NCBI GenBank assembly: GCA_963082975.1
Contig: OY720348.1
Span: 61,014,719-61,078,718, forward strand
From: Labia minor
Taxonomy: Eukaryota; Arthropoda; Insecta; Dermaptera; Spongiphoridae
Direction: 5' to 3'
Length of the DNA: 64,000 nucleotides
Notes under the pieces: model-generated
Database searches by the model: none
Seen by the model: only the letters and a program-made list of their open reading frames with translations
Told to the model about the DNA's origin: nothing
Shown: positions 23,891-34,613 of the stretch, piece by piece
Layout of the letters: the number at the start of each line of letters is the position of its first letter
Numbering within the stretch: position 1 is the stretch's first letter
Translations under genes and position numbers: made by a program

Positions 23891-23897
23891 TACTTAC
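23891..23897 (-). promoter_or_regulatory. splice donor GTAAGTA
   Basis: On the minus strand the exon ends in ACC and is followed by GTAAGTA, the strongest class of 5' splice site. It fixes the 3' boundary of the plexin-like exon. Confidence 0.7.
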
Positions 23898-24030
23898 GGT
23901 GGTCATTTGATTGATTGGAATGCGGTCTGGAAGAACTTGCTCGAAGTCGATGCATTGCTGACCAGTGCCCAGAGAAAGCCATCTGGGTGCGCTATGGCTG
24001 GCTTTCTGGCAGGCATTTCGCACCGTGCAA
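23898..24030 (-). CDS. internal exon, plexin-like (PSI domain end and linker)
   Basis: Read on the minus strand, this 133 bp segment follows an acceptor TTCTGATTGCAG and ends at a donor GTAAGTATCC that matches the U1 consensus. It carries 44 complete codons plus one leading base, so the upstream intron is phase 2 and the downstream intron phase 0. The peptide starts CTVRNACQK, has a core RWLSLGTGQQCIDFEQVL and ends in NQMTT. The three cysteines and the RWLS..GQQCIDF..VLPD stretch match my recollection of the sequence just after the Gly-Trp-Cys core of the first PSI domain in arthropod plexin A. Plexins are transmembrane semaphorin receptors used in axon guidance. Composition is clearly richer in GC than the flanks. 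No neighbouring plexin exon is recognised. That it is an exon is strong; the family name is from memory and was not searched. Confidence 0.72.
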
Positions 24031-24056
24031 CTGCAATCAGAAATGGATCAGGTTAG
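24031..24056 (-). promoter_or_regulatory. splice acceptor with branch-point-like motif
   Basis: On the minus strand, CCTACTAACC lies about 20 bases before the AG. It is a near-ideal branch site, and is followed by TTTCTGATTGCAG. It supports the exon call at 23898-24030. Confidence 0.7.
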
Positions 24057-24189
24057 TAGGTGGCACAAGACATACTCCTTTCTATAAAATCGATTAAATG
24101 TCGTCTGGAAGAGAATTTTCAAATTGTTCATTCAATCTTCTATTATTTCTATATTGACATTATTTTTATACGCTTTTTATTAACTTCAC

Positions 24190-24345
24190 TTTTCTGTCTG
24201 TCCGTCTGTAATGTTCAAAATTTGTAATTGGATTTTAACCCACTTCTAGTTAAGCGATTTTACTCAAATTGGAAACCTATATTGAAAGTCGAAGACATAG
24301 CAATAATCAAAAATAAAAATTTTGAAATTTTACATAAATACGGAT
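24190..24345 (+). repeat. fragment with TCTGTCCGTCTGT and TTCTAGTTAAGCGATTTTAC
   Basis: Same order as in families A and C: a CTGTCCGT run, then CCACTTCTAGTTAAGCGATT, then AAATTGGAAACC. It is probably a degraded relative of the A/B/C group. Confidence 0.4.
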
Positions 24346-24388
24346 TTTTAAATTTGTGAATTTAATTATGTTGTATATAAATTCACAA

Positions 24389-24502
24389 CTTTACATATGC
24401 CCAACAAAAAAACTCGGGCGCATATAATAATATTTATTAAATTTTTTACCTACTACTCATGTTCATATGCGCTCACGCTTTATTTGTTGGGCATATGTAA
24501 AG
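24389..24502. mobile_element. 114 bp MITE with 20 bp perfect inverted ends
   Basis: CTTTACATATGCCCAACAAA at 24389-24408 is exactly complementary to 24483-24502. Inside is GGGCGCATATAATAAT and, inverted, TTCATATGCGC. No target duplication is obvious and the superfamily is unassigned. Confidence 0.85.
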
Positions 24503-24674
24503 GATAATATTCAAGGTTTAATTAATCTTTTATTTTCTATTTTTTAAGGGCATTTTTTTTATTAAAAAGAGTGTATATTAAAAAGTTCAATTTATTAATA
24601 ACATGTGTCAAAAACGAATTTAAATTACTATTACTATTATATAATTATTCACCTAGCATTAATGCATATTTTAA

Positions 24675-24865
24675 TATAGTGAAACATCGATTTATGGATA
24701 ATATAATGAAATTGGATATAACGGACTGCTCCCAAAAGTCAAATTATCAATAGTGAGATCGCATCTTAACGATATAATAGCGGAATTTCCGATAACGAAA
24801 TTCAATAGGAAAGCACTGAAAAGGACTGTGAGATTAACTTAGCAACGTGGATTGCTATTTTATAA
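24675..24865 (+). mobile_element. pogo/Tigger-like transposon end fragment
   Basis: TAGTGAAACATCGATTTATG followed by repeated short phrases such as GATATAACG and CGATAACGAAATTC. These recall the pogo-type terminal pattern of repeated ATAACGAA motifs. Only one end is seen. Confidence 0.4.
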
Positions 24866-25787
24866 AATGATTGATCGCTAGCTTATTTAGCAATAAGGTT
24901 CTTGAAGTCAATTTGTTATTGTACAATATGCAGTTTGTTGTATTCATTGATTGTGTATTCCTTTAGAATTTATTCTAATTAAATAAAATTTATATATATA
25001 TTCTGGGATATAAGAAAATAGGGTGAAAACAGAAAGATTTCGATTTTATATCTCGTAATTTTTGTAACGTCATGAACGGGGGCGTTTATGAAAAAAAGCA
25101 AATGGAAATCTTATTTTCGAATCAGAAATCGATTGGGAGATTTCATCAAATCTTTATGATTTTCCCATTCGGATGGTGGGTGTAACCATGAGGCAAGGGG
25201 ATGAGGTTTGGTGAAACGACTGTCAGTTGACACTCAAAGCGGGAAGAGAACGCGACATTCGATATTTAGTTAAGAGAATATAATAGATTAGCATGGATTT
25301 CAAGCCGCTTTCTAGACGATATTTTTTTCCAAGAGTGTTTTTACTACCCCCTCTCCTTCCCTTTCCTCTTCCTCATCCTTCTTTTCTCACCATCCTTTAA
25401 CATCACCACCCAATAAACCTTTAGCGACTTTAAACTTAATATTTTATTAAAAAATATCAAAAAAGGTATCATGAAAAAAATTTGCATAAGAGTTTTTTCA
25501 TTAGGAATGTAATTTTTTTCCTAATACAATAAAAATATGGAGTGAAATTTTGGGGAAGAAAATCACTTTCATTATATGACAATCGTTTATAAAGTTTAAA
25601 GTTATTATAATAATTATGTACTAAGGTGAGGGGTAGGATTTAATGAACAAAACTAAGTTTGTTATATATTATTTTCACTCGATTTGTTTGTATTTTCTAA
25701 TCATCCCTACTTTTAAGCTTATTTTATCTTATTATTATTTATTAAAAACTTACTAAAATAATATATATATATATATATATATTTACA
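24866..25787. other. intron-like stretch with unique segment
   Basis: 25060-25320 has balanced composition and no similarity to repeats in the window. C/T-rich at 25340-25410, (AT)n at 25762-25782. No exon with both splice sites seen. Confidence 0.45.
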
Positions 25788-25992
25788 AGGACAGAGTCGA
25801 CCTAGCCTCCGGGAACAAAATTGGGAAGCTACTTGATAAAAAGTAGCGTCACCGATCAAGAAAATCAAGATAGAGGTTGATAGGACACGTTCTACTGATC
25901 ATAAGATACCTAATTGATATAATTAACTAGATAGGTAGATAGATAGTTGTCCTTACATAGGACGTAGGATGTACAATAGTCAGAGGTTTTAT
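25788..25992 (+). mobile_element. tRNA-derived SINE (family F), 5' truncated
   Basis: Lacks the tRNA-like head. Runs from GACAGAGTCGACCTAGCCTC through GATCAAGAAAATCAAGAT to GTACAATAGTCAGAGGTTTT. AT runs lie on both sides, so it probably inserted into a microsatellite. Confidence 0.8.
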
Positions 25993-26046
25993 ATATATAT
26001 ATACAAATGAATATAATTTAATATACATTTATGAAAAATTTGAATT

Positions 26047-26079
<33 letters not shown>

Positions 26080-26989
26080 CATTTTTAAATAGACAATAAA
26101 AAAAAACATTTTCCCGAACAATTATTTCAATTATTTTTTGAATATCTTATTGTAATTTATTTATTTCTAAAATAAATACTTTGAATAAAGGTTATGAAAT
26201 CAAATATTATTTTATTAACTTTCCGTAGCATACAAATTATTTTTTGAAAATAAAATATGTATTAGTTATATTGTACTTTTATTCAATGCTATAATAATAT
26301 TGAAAGAATAATATTATTTCAATATTTATACTGTCTGATAATTTATTTTTAAAATAAATAATATTTATATGTTCTATACTTATAGAGTAGACTAAATTAA
26401 ATAAAATATTAGTAACTTTGTTAAAAAAAAATAAAATAATATATATATATATATATATAATATATAGAAAAAATTTAAGCTCATGTAACTCATTAATAAA
26501 CATGCTTGTTTGAATGTCATTAACTTGGTATAAAAAATTCTTTATTCTTGTGTAGATATTTCGTTTCAAAATCTACCTGCTGCTAAGTAAGCTGATTTTT
26601 TCTGTGCTCTTAGTATATGTGTGCTAATTAAAAACAAAAGAGAGCAAGGGGACAAAAGGCACCTGTCGAGATAAAAGAATTTGGGAAGTAACTTCATAAA
26701 AAAAAACATTGGATTTTATTTTTTCAGTCAGAATGATTGAAATGAATTATTTTAATTGATGGTTGTCCTGAGGGCGGATTGGTTGCTCCCCCATTTAGAA
26801 TAGCATGTCAATTATTTAATTAAATGTACATATATACAAGATATATATCTATTTAATTTGTCTGGTCTTTAATGTTTCCATATAGACAAGATGTATCTGG
26901 AGAATACTGTTTTCAAAATATGTAGGTAGATAGTAAATAATATTGTTTATCAAAGGGAGGAGTGGATGGCATTTGGAGTATATTGATAC
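25993..26989. other. AT-rich stretch, no gene seen
   Basis: Holds compound (TC)n(TA)n at about 26047-26079, (AT)n near 26441-26459 and a short unique segment at 26630-26800. The 96-codon minus frame 26279-26569 is low complexity. Confidence 0.5.
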
Positions 26990-28065
26990 AACAATATCTA
27001 TTTCTATAGTGATAATGAACTCGAAAATTCTTGCCTGTACCAACCACATTTTTCATCTCTAAACTGTGCCACCTACATCCAATTCCTATCTTCTCCCAAT
27101 TCCCTAACAATACTCTTTCTATTCTCAACTTTACAAAGATTTATATTTTCAAATTAAATTATTTTTGCCCCATAAAGTCATGAACCATGATTCAAATACA
27201 ACTGGCAACATAAAATTTTTATAGATAATATAATAATATGGATATTTTTCAATAATAATTTGGATAAAATGATCCTCTCTTGAAAGGATAATAACATACA
27301 ATCTTTATCAACTATAAATTGTATTTATATAATAATAATCATCAACAATATCTATTTCTATAATGATAAGAACTCGAAAATTCTTGCCTGTACCAACCAC
27401 ATTTTTTCAATCATCTCTAAACTGTGCCACCTACATCCAATTCCTATCTTCTCCCAATTCCCTAACAATACTCTTTCTATTCTCATCTTTACAAAGAATT
27501 ATATTTTCAAATTAAATTATTTTTGTCCCATAAAATCATGAACCATGATTCAAATACAACTGGCAACATAAAATTTTTATAGATAATAATATGGATATTT
27601 TTCGATAATAATTTTGATAAAATGATCCTCTTGAATGGATAATAACATACAATCTTTATTAACTATAAATTGTTAATATATAATAATAATCATCAACAAT
27701 ATTATAATAAAACAATATCTATTTCTATAATGATAATGAACTCGAAAGTATTTTGGCTCTTAAAAACACATTTTTTCAATCATCTCTAAACTTCGTCACC
27801 TCCATACAATTCCTATCTTCTCCCCCTTCCCTAACATTTCTCTTTTTATTCTTTGATCAGCTCTTCAAAGAATTCTATTTTCAAATGAAACTATTTTCGT
27901 CCCATAAAGTCATGGACCAAGCTTCAAATACAACTGGTAAAATAAAAGTTTTATAGATATCAATATGAATATTTTTCGACGATAATTTTGATAAAATGAT
28001 CCTCTTTAAGGAATAATAACATACAATCTTTATTATATGTGATGATATAATAATAATTCTCAATA
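26990..28065 (-). mobile_element. three tandem copies of a LINE-derived unit (354-367 bp)
   Basis: AACAATATCTATTTCTAT starts near 26990, 27344 and 27711, giving periods of 354 and 367. On the minus strand, unit 3 reads YKTFILPVVFEAWSMTLWDE. This matches the YKT.ILPV..G.E.W...R.E segment after the reverse transcriptase of many animal LINEs. Units 1 and 2 carry NWEKIGIGCRWHSLEM and GKNFRVH, the typical far C-terminal LINE motif. The region between these motifs in intact copies is missing, so an internally deleted LINE tail was tandemly amplified. All frames are broken. Confidence 0.8.
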
Positions 28066-29081
28066 ATTTTCAAACTTATTTTTAAATACATATATTCTTA
28101 AAACAAATTCGCATAAACAGTGTATATTGTTCAATCTGTTATTTTCATTATAACAAAATACCCTTTATAATTTATTAATTATTTTAATTTATTTCTCGTC
28201 TGTACATGTTCTCCTGAGATTTGATCTGAAATGTCGTTTATTTGCATATCATATACATATGAATATTGGCTAGATAAAGTTTAGATCTTAATCTTTAATA
28301 TTTAATCTAAGTATGCTTATTAAATATCTTTTTAAATTGATATGATTTAAATATCAATAAGATTATTCTTTTAATGGAAAACAATTGCCAGAATCAAAAA
28401 AAAAAAAAAAAAAAAAATTGTACGGGATTCATTAAGGTCTATTATGATTAATAGCGGCAGCAGACGGGTGGTCATATTTTTTTTTGTCTTGAAAAATAGG
28501 ATTAAAAAATCGGATAATTAGGACAGGTGGATATTTGACAATTAGGTTTTGGTTGATATTTATTAGGTATGTATGGTCTGGCATATTTACCTTCTTTTAA
28601 GGAATTAACTTTGCTCGATTAATTTTTTTTTTATGGTAGAGAATTAGAATTCAAATTATTTATAGAAATATATTCTTTTTTTAAATAATTTTAAATATTC
28701 ACCCAAATGGAGTGTTCAAATATATTGTTTTAATAAAATAATAATAAGAAGAATATTAATAATATAAATAATAATAATAATAATAATATTCTATAATAAT
28801 AATTTCCGTCGTATGTATGTGATGTCTGTAACATTATGAAGATAGGTAGGTGATGACACACACTTTCAACATCAAATAAAAATTGGTAGTTCCGTTTCAA
28901 ATCAAGTAATAATATTAAAAAGGAAACGAGAAAGAATTTTTTTTCTTCAATTTTCAAACTCATTAATCATTTTCAAAATTTATTGATTATTGTCTCTTTT
29001 ATTAAAATTTGATAAAATTCTTATTTTAAAGAGTCCTTGAATATAATCTAATATAAAAAATTTCCGTCGTATGTATGTATG
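28066..29081. other. AT-rich stretch, no gene seen
   Basis: Poly(A) run near 28398-28418 and ATA triplets near 28735-28790. 28806-28850 is a dispersed relative of the 38 bp tandem repeat that follows. Confidence 0.5.
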
Positions 29082-29188
29082 TATGTGAAGTCTGTAACAT
29101 TATGAAGTTAGGTATGTGATATGTGATGTCTATAACATTATGAAGTTAGGTATGTGTTATGTGATGTCTATAATATTATGAAGTTAGT
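29082..29188. repeat. 38 bp tandem repeat, 2.8 units
   Basis: Units start at 29082, 29120 and 29158 with TATGTGAAGTCT or TATGTGATGTCT, then TAACATTATGAAGTTAGG. A related single unit with CCGTCGTATGTATG lies near 28806. Confidence 0.85.
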
Positions 29189-30085
29189 TACAAATTCAAT
29201 TTAAACTTAAATTGCAAAAATCGTTTATAATAAAATAAATATGTAAATGTTTAGTCATCAGAAAAAGTTAAATTTCGAAAACAATCAAAATTTCTAAAAA
29301 AAAAAACATTATTTTAAAAAATTTAGTTCTTAAATTTTCAAATTAAAATAATTGAATTAATATTAATATAAATGTGGAGGACGGCATGAATGCAGGTACC
29401 ATATATATATATATACAGTAAATTAAAATTTAGTTTTTTTCCTAATGTATATGTATATCACGTCAACTTTATTGAAATTGTAATAAATATTTAAAGGGTA
29501 ACACATCAAGTATAAATAAACAGTCTTTTGAAAACTTAATTTTAATTTTTTTCTTTTATTCTTTTTGTTGTTATAAATAAATAAATAAATAAAAAATTTT
29601 AATTATTTTTCCAAATGATAAAACATAAAATGTTCTTTGATTTAATTTTTCTTTTGATAATAGTTGAATTAGAATAGTTACCAATTTATTTTTATAAACA
29701 ACATTTCGGCATTTGTTATTTTTATATATATAAAAAAAAAAATAGATTAATAATTAATTAGTAAAATATAAATTATATGAATCCCAAGGAAGAGAAAATT
29801 GTACTTATATTTTATAAACATCAACATTAAAAGTGTCTTTTGAAACTTATTCATTTAGTTAAGAAATTTCGTATTCAAGACGAGTGAGGCGATTTTGTTT
29901 TGCAGGTAAGCTTGGCCAAGTTTTTTGAATAATGAACTGCTCTTTGATAACTTGAGACTCTAACAAACAACATATTTTAATAATCGTATTAAATAATTTA
30001 TATATTAATTATAGATACATCTTCAATGATTTTAATAGTTCAAATTTCTAGTATTTAATACGAGATTTTGAAAATAAACCTTAAA
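29189..30085. other. AT-rich stretch with a splice-site-like motif
   Basis: (AT)n at 29401-29416 and AAAT repeats near 29576. GATTTTGTTTTGCAGGTAAG at 29891-29910 juxtaposes an acceptor and a donor; see findings. No gene otherwise. Confidence 0.5.
29891..29911 (+). promoter_or_regulatory. recursive-splice-site-like motif
   Basis: A pyrimidine-rich tract ends in GCAG at 29905 and is followed at once by GTAAG. This is the zero-length-exon pattern known from long insect introns. It is on the plus strand, opposite the plexin-like exon, so it needs another host transcript. It may be chance. Confidence 0.3.
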
Positions 30086-30697
30086 TAAGTTGACCTGTGG
30101 CCAGGTCCGAACCGACCGACGGTTTGAAATAAATTAATTTCCAGCTACAGAAACAATTTCAAATAATTTTAATGTATCTATTAATGTAATAAAAAACAGA
30201 TATGGATAGAACAGAAATATTTTTAATTTTATTTTATTTATAATATATATGTAAGACCAGGCTGTGACGTCATGAATGGCTGGATGACGTCATATAATTT
30301 TAATTAAGAAAAAACTAATAAAGATGAGTATAAAACCAATGCAAAGTGAATGATTCGTGATGATATGTAAAAAATCTCATGTGAAATTTGGTGTGAAAAT
30401 AACCCTTCCCTTTCTATCGTTGATCGCTAATACTACTACTTCCGGTTTCCGGATTTGCACCAAAAGTTGATCAATTCATCCCACTGATGCATTAAGTAAA
30501 TATACCAAATTTCATCAAAATCCGTTGAGCCGTTCAGGCTGTACACATCTATACGGACGGACAGACGGACGGACAGACATCATGCTAAAAATACTTTTTT
30601 CTGTTAAGATAATGCATGAATCATGGAGATATGTAAAAATATCCACATGTGAAATTTGGTGTGAAAACAATACCTCCCTTACTATCGTCGGTCGGTA
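30086..30697 (-). repeat. family A repeat, full length
   Basis: Starts TAAGTTGACCTGTGGCCAGG and ends ACTATCGTCGGTCGGTA. Carries all A modules in reverse, including GGCTGGATGACGTCATATAA and CACTTCCGG-like TTTCCGG. Confidence 0.85.
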
Positions 30698-31016
30698 AAA
30701 ATAAATACTTTTTTTATAATATTTGATGAATTCAATTTTTATGTGGTTAATTCAGTGAAATATTTCATTTAATCTTTAATTAATTTATAATTGCAATAAG
30801 TAATTAATTAAAATGGTCTCTATGTGAAAAGAGAAGAGAGATATTTTATAGGGGACCAATTTGGTTAGTTAACTAAGGACACTTTGGGGTGACAATATAA
30901 AGGTAGATAGGAGAGTATTCAATGAGAATAGGTGGTAGGTGCAGTTAAAAACTTTAAAGTTCGAGAATACTAAAAAAAAATTTCAATATGTAGTATTTCT
31001 ATTTAACACAGAAAAT
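30698..31016 (+). mobile_element. AT-rich stretch with weak LINE fragment
   Basis: 30880-30965 contains GTGACAATATAAAGG.AG.TAGGAGA, shared with 63548-63582, and a GTTCGAGAA end like the LINE tail motif (…NFRV…). It is a degraded piece of the same LINE. 30698-30880 is unremarkable. Confidence 0.4.
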
Positions 31017-31740
31017 CTTAATATACGTAGAATTTGAAAATATAGAACAATTTAATGTAATCAAGAAGGATAATAATATTCGAGAAGTATTTAAATCGAT
31101 ATTGCAATCGGGTTATGCCTGTTATCATGCAGTATAGGGGGCTTATCTCGTCAATATTATTTTTAAAGAGATGAAAATATATAAAACAATTATTTTGCCG
31201 ATTGCATGGGTGTGAGGCGTGGTCTATGATCTTATGAGAAGAGAGAAGATTTAGAGTTTTTGAAAATAGGATTCTTCGCATCATTTATGGGCAAAGAAAA
31301 ATGAGGCCACCGGGGAATGGGGGAGACTGCTTAATGAGGAATTTCATGATCTCTATGCATCTCCAGATTAAAAGCAAGAAGGTTGCGATGGTCCCATAGC
31401 AAGAATGGGATACGATACACTGACAAAAAGTATATTTATAGGAAGACCGATTGGAAAGCGACAGATTGGAAGACCAAAGATGCGGTGAGCATACTATATA
31501 ATATAGGAAGGGACGTAAAGAGACGAGAAAAAATAGGAGTAGGTGAGAGTAGTTTAGGATAGGGACACTTGGGGCGCGCTCCAAATTAGGTCCTGATGCA
31601 AAAAACGGTTTTTTTTTGTCCTAACACATGGGAGATTAAAAATACCGTTTTTTGAATTTGGATCTAATTTGGAGCACGCCCTTGAAGAAATGTGGTTCCT
31701 GCGACCAAAAACTTTTGAGTTCCACAGTGATAGATAAAAT
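31017..31740 (+). mobile_element. LINE C-terminal fossil carrying a nested MITE
   Basis: Homologous to 54335-54785. With frameshifts it reads KIYKTIILPIAW, a GCEAWSM-like stretch, NEEFHDLY and GRPIGKRQIGRPKMR. These lie in the order expected after the reverse transcriptase of RTE/Jockey-like LINEs. Many stops and frameshifts make it a dead copy. A 110 bp MITE interrupts it at 31572. Confidence 0.8.
31572..31681. mobile_element. PIF/Harbinger-like MITE nested in the LINE
   Basis: Inverted ends GGGCGCGCTCCAAATTAGG and CCTAATTTGGAGC..GCCC-type, about 37 bases each, mostly matching. It is flanked by TTG at 31569-31571 and 31682-31684. The uninterrupted LINE copy near 54718 reads ACTTGGAGAAG, proving the insertion. 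A 3 bp duplication and GGG ends fit PIF/Harbinger, but the superfamily is inferred. Confidence 0.8.
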
Positions 31741-32838
31741 AGTATTTCTATAATATTATATATATATATATATATAATTTTTAAGTTTAAATTATTTAAC
31801 TCTAAATTTTTATAAGTATTTTCCAATTTACATTTTTGTAACTATTTTTTTATGTTCCTGACTTTTTTCAGTTTGACTATTAAAATGATTAAAAATTTAT
31901 TTTAAACTTATGTTAAACTAATAAATATATGGTAAAAGAGAAGGATTGGAGAGTGATCACATCAATCACATTTTGTTGCTATATTTTGATGGTTTTGCAA
32001 AAGATGTTAATTTAAATATTATCTATATAAATCGATATAGTTGAATGATGGGGTAGGGATGAGGTTTCAAGTTGGATCAATTCAATATTTAAAATTGTTG
32101 TTGATGAGGAATGCATTTCAAAGCGGACATTATTCAAATAAACGACACGGATGATGATTTTATTCTGCAGACTGTTTTTCGTATTCCTCACAGAAAAAAA
32201 GACGCCTCGACGGTTCGCGTCGTTCTCCGTTTTGGAATCCAAACATTGGTTTGAAGTGCAAAGCCTTGAACCAGAGATCAATCAGATCGGAATGAATTTC
32301 CAAGAAATGTTTGAACAAAAAGAGATAGTTTTCAAAAAGGAAGAGAATTTTGTTAAAAGAAAAAGGGAAGAGAAATTCAACCGCTCTTGCTATGCGCATC
32401 TGTTGATGAACCTCCTTTGTGTACCCGACAAAACACATGTGCTCCCCCTCCCACCCCCTCCTCCCTCCCGTTTTCCAAAGAATGCATTCTCTAAATCCCA
32501 ACGATCTGTTCTTTTTCCACTTTTTTTATAATCTCTTAATCCACTTACACCACTTCATATTTAGGATTAGCCATCGATTAAATAGAACAGCTTTTTCCAA
32601 TCTGTCTATAAGAATAATGTAATTTATTTATAAATATTTTATATAAGCATCAACCTTGGTTTGGAGTAGAAACTTTTAGATTAAAGATTTATTTTAATTA
32701 ATTTTAATATTTAATGATCTTATCATTATATTTGTTAATTTTAAAAAATAAAATATTAAATATCTCTCTTCTATTTTTAAATTAACTGTTCTTGAATGAT
32801 TTTTGAAATTAAAGAATAGTTTTTTTTACCCAATAGAT
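31741..32838. other. gene-free stretch with two overlapping open frames
   Basis: (AT)n near 31758-31776. 32110-32540 is less AT-rich, with a C-rich patch at 32445-32470. Plus frame 32151-32531 (126 codons) and minus frame 32160-32501 (113 codons) overlap, and neither shows a domain I recognise. Doubly open frames with a Pro run suggest composition rather than coding. Confidence 0.4.
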
Positions 32839-33052
32839 CAGTGATTCTCAACCAATGTGCCGCGAGATTATGATGTTCTTAAACATTTCCAACTTTCTAA
32901 ATTTATGGTTCTAAAAAAAATGTAAACCATTTTTGGGACCACATTTTTATTTCGATATGGTAAACTTTTACACTTATCTTTTTCTTTGTGTGCCGCCAAA
33001 TTTTTAAACCGTTAAAAGTGTGCCGCGGTAAAAAAAAGGTCGAGAATCACTG
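32839..33052. mobile_element. hAT-type MITE, 214 bp
   Basis: CAGTGATTCTCAACC at the left and GGTCGAGAATCACTG at the right are inverted copies with one mismatch, followed inward by TGTGCCGCG on both sides. Flanks CAATAGAT (32831-32838) and CAATAGAC (33053-33060) form an 8 bp target duplication with one change. The end sequence and 8 bp duplication are diagnostic of hAT elements. Confidence 0.93.
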
Positions 33053-34216
33053 CAATAGACAATAGTAATTTCCACAATTCTGCTCTAAGATCAACTTTCA
33101 ATTCAAATGAATTTTCTAGGGAATCTGCCTGCCGGACTTAGACCCAATATTTATTAAAACCATTTGAAATTAACATAAAAATTTAATTTAAAAACCAATT
33201 TGTTTTTTTTTTTATAATTATAACATGGTAGTTTTTTAATTTATATATGGGAATCACAAAATTAAAAAAAAAATAATTTTTACAACAAATTTAATTTTTA
33301 ATGTGATTGACATTTGTATTATTTTATGGCTTTAAAAGATCCAGTGGATAGGTTTACAGTCAGGTAAAAAACACACAGTTTGTGAATGTGTTAGTAAAAT
33401 CGAATGGTTGCCTAGATCCAAGGCGAAGGTGGCTTAATATATTTTCCCTCCATTGTACAATATATGTAGTTTATTATTTATTCATTATTATCTTTGAGTT
33501 AAATAAATATTGAAATTCAGTTGTATTATGTGTTCACCATTTATGTATGTTTATGCGGATATTAATTTAATAATGAATACATTTATATATAGAAAAGTAT
33601 TAGAATGTGGTAGGAATACAAAAACAGATAAAAAATCATAGGTAAAATTATATGAAATAATCTCATAATTTTTCATTTTACTGATTTCACAATTATTTGA
33701 TATTATTTTCCAAATGTTATTACTACCCCTCTAAAGTTATAATTAAAATTAAAATAAAACAAAAATATTAAATTTATCGAAATTTTATATTCAATGAACA
33801 AATTTTGAATTTATTGAAATGATATTTAGTTGACAACTAAAAAAACGGTTTTAAAAAAAAGTATATGAATAAAAACATAAAATTTAGGCGATATCTATAA
33901 TTAATTATATGTGGTATGAAATTAAATTAAATTCATATTTGAATCATAAGGAAGGATTTAAAAGTCGAAAACAAAACTAAATTTTTAAATGTCCCTTCAC
34001 TGTCCAATCTAACTTTCGTTAGAGAGAATGGGAGATCTTTATATTTTATATTATAAAATTTCAATCATGTTTGTTGATCTGACCTTCTTTAATCCTTCCG
34101 GAATAGGATCCAGAATTTGGAAGTTCTATCACTCTATTCCAATTAATTAACTAGAAACATCTGTGCTCCTTAAGGGTAAAATCCAATCAAATTTAACAAA
34201 CATAACATTATATAGT

Positions 34217-34252
<36 letters not shown>

Positions 34253-34613
34253 CTGCAGCGTTACTGAACAAGAATGTTCTTGGCCACAGTAATAATTACA
34301 TTACTCCAACCGTCTATAATAGTTTCTTCTTTATAGCTTTTCTTCACTCATTCGAGCCACATGTCTATGCTCTTCTCGTTTTATTTCTCAAACTGTATTT
34401 GGTTATTTACTCATCCGCTCATATCCTTTATGATAACATTTTTTTTCCAGTACATAAATTTTATGAAGAATTCTTTTTTCAGATACCTTGATAAGTCTAA
34501 AATCTAAATATCATGGAAAATATGTCAAACATCCATATAATACATGTAAAATCCTATTTTATAGACTTTCATTTTTGGTTTCTTCGATAATTCTTTTCAT
34601 AAGTTTAAATATA
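33053..34613. other. AT-rich stretch, no gene seen
   Basis: (AT)n at about 34218-34252. 34255-34480 is of mixed composition without similarity to other repeats. No supported exon. Confidence 0.5.

Noticed and set aside
32151-32531. 126-codon plus frame, the longest non-repeat frame after the mariner
   Set aside because: A 113-codon frame is open on the other strand across the same bases, with Pro and Lys runs and no recognisable family. Composition explains it better than coding.
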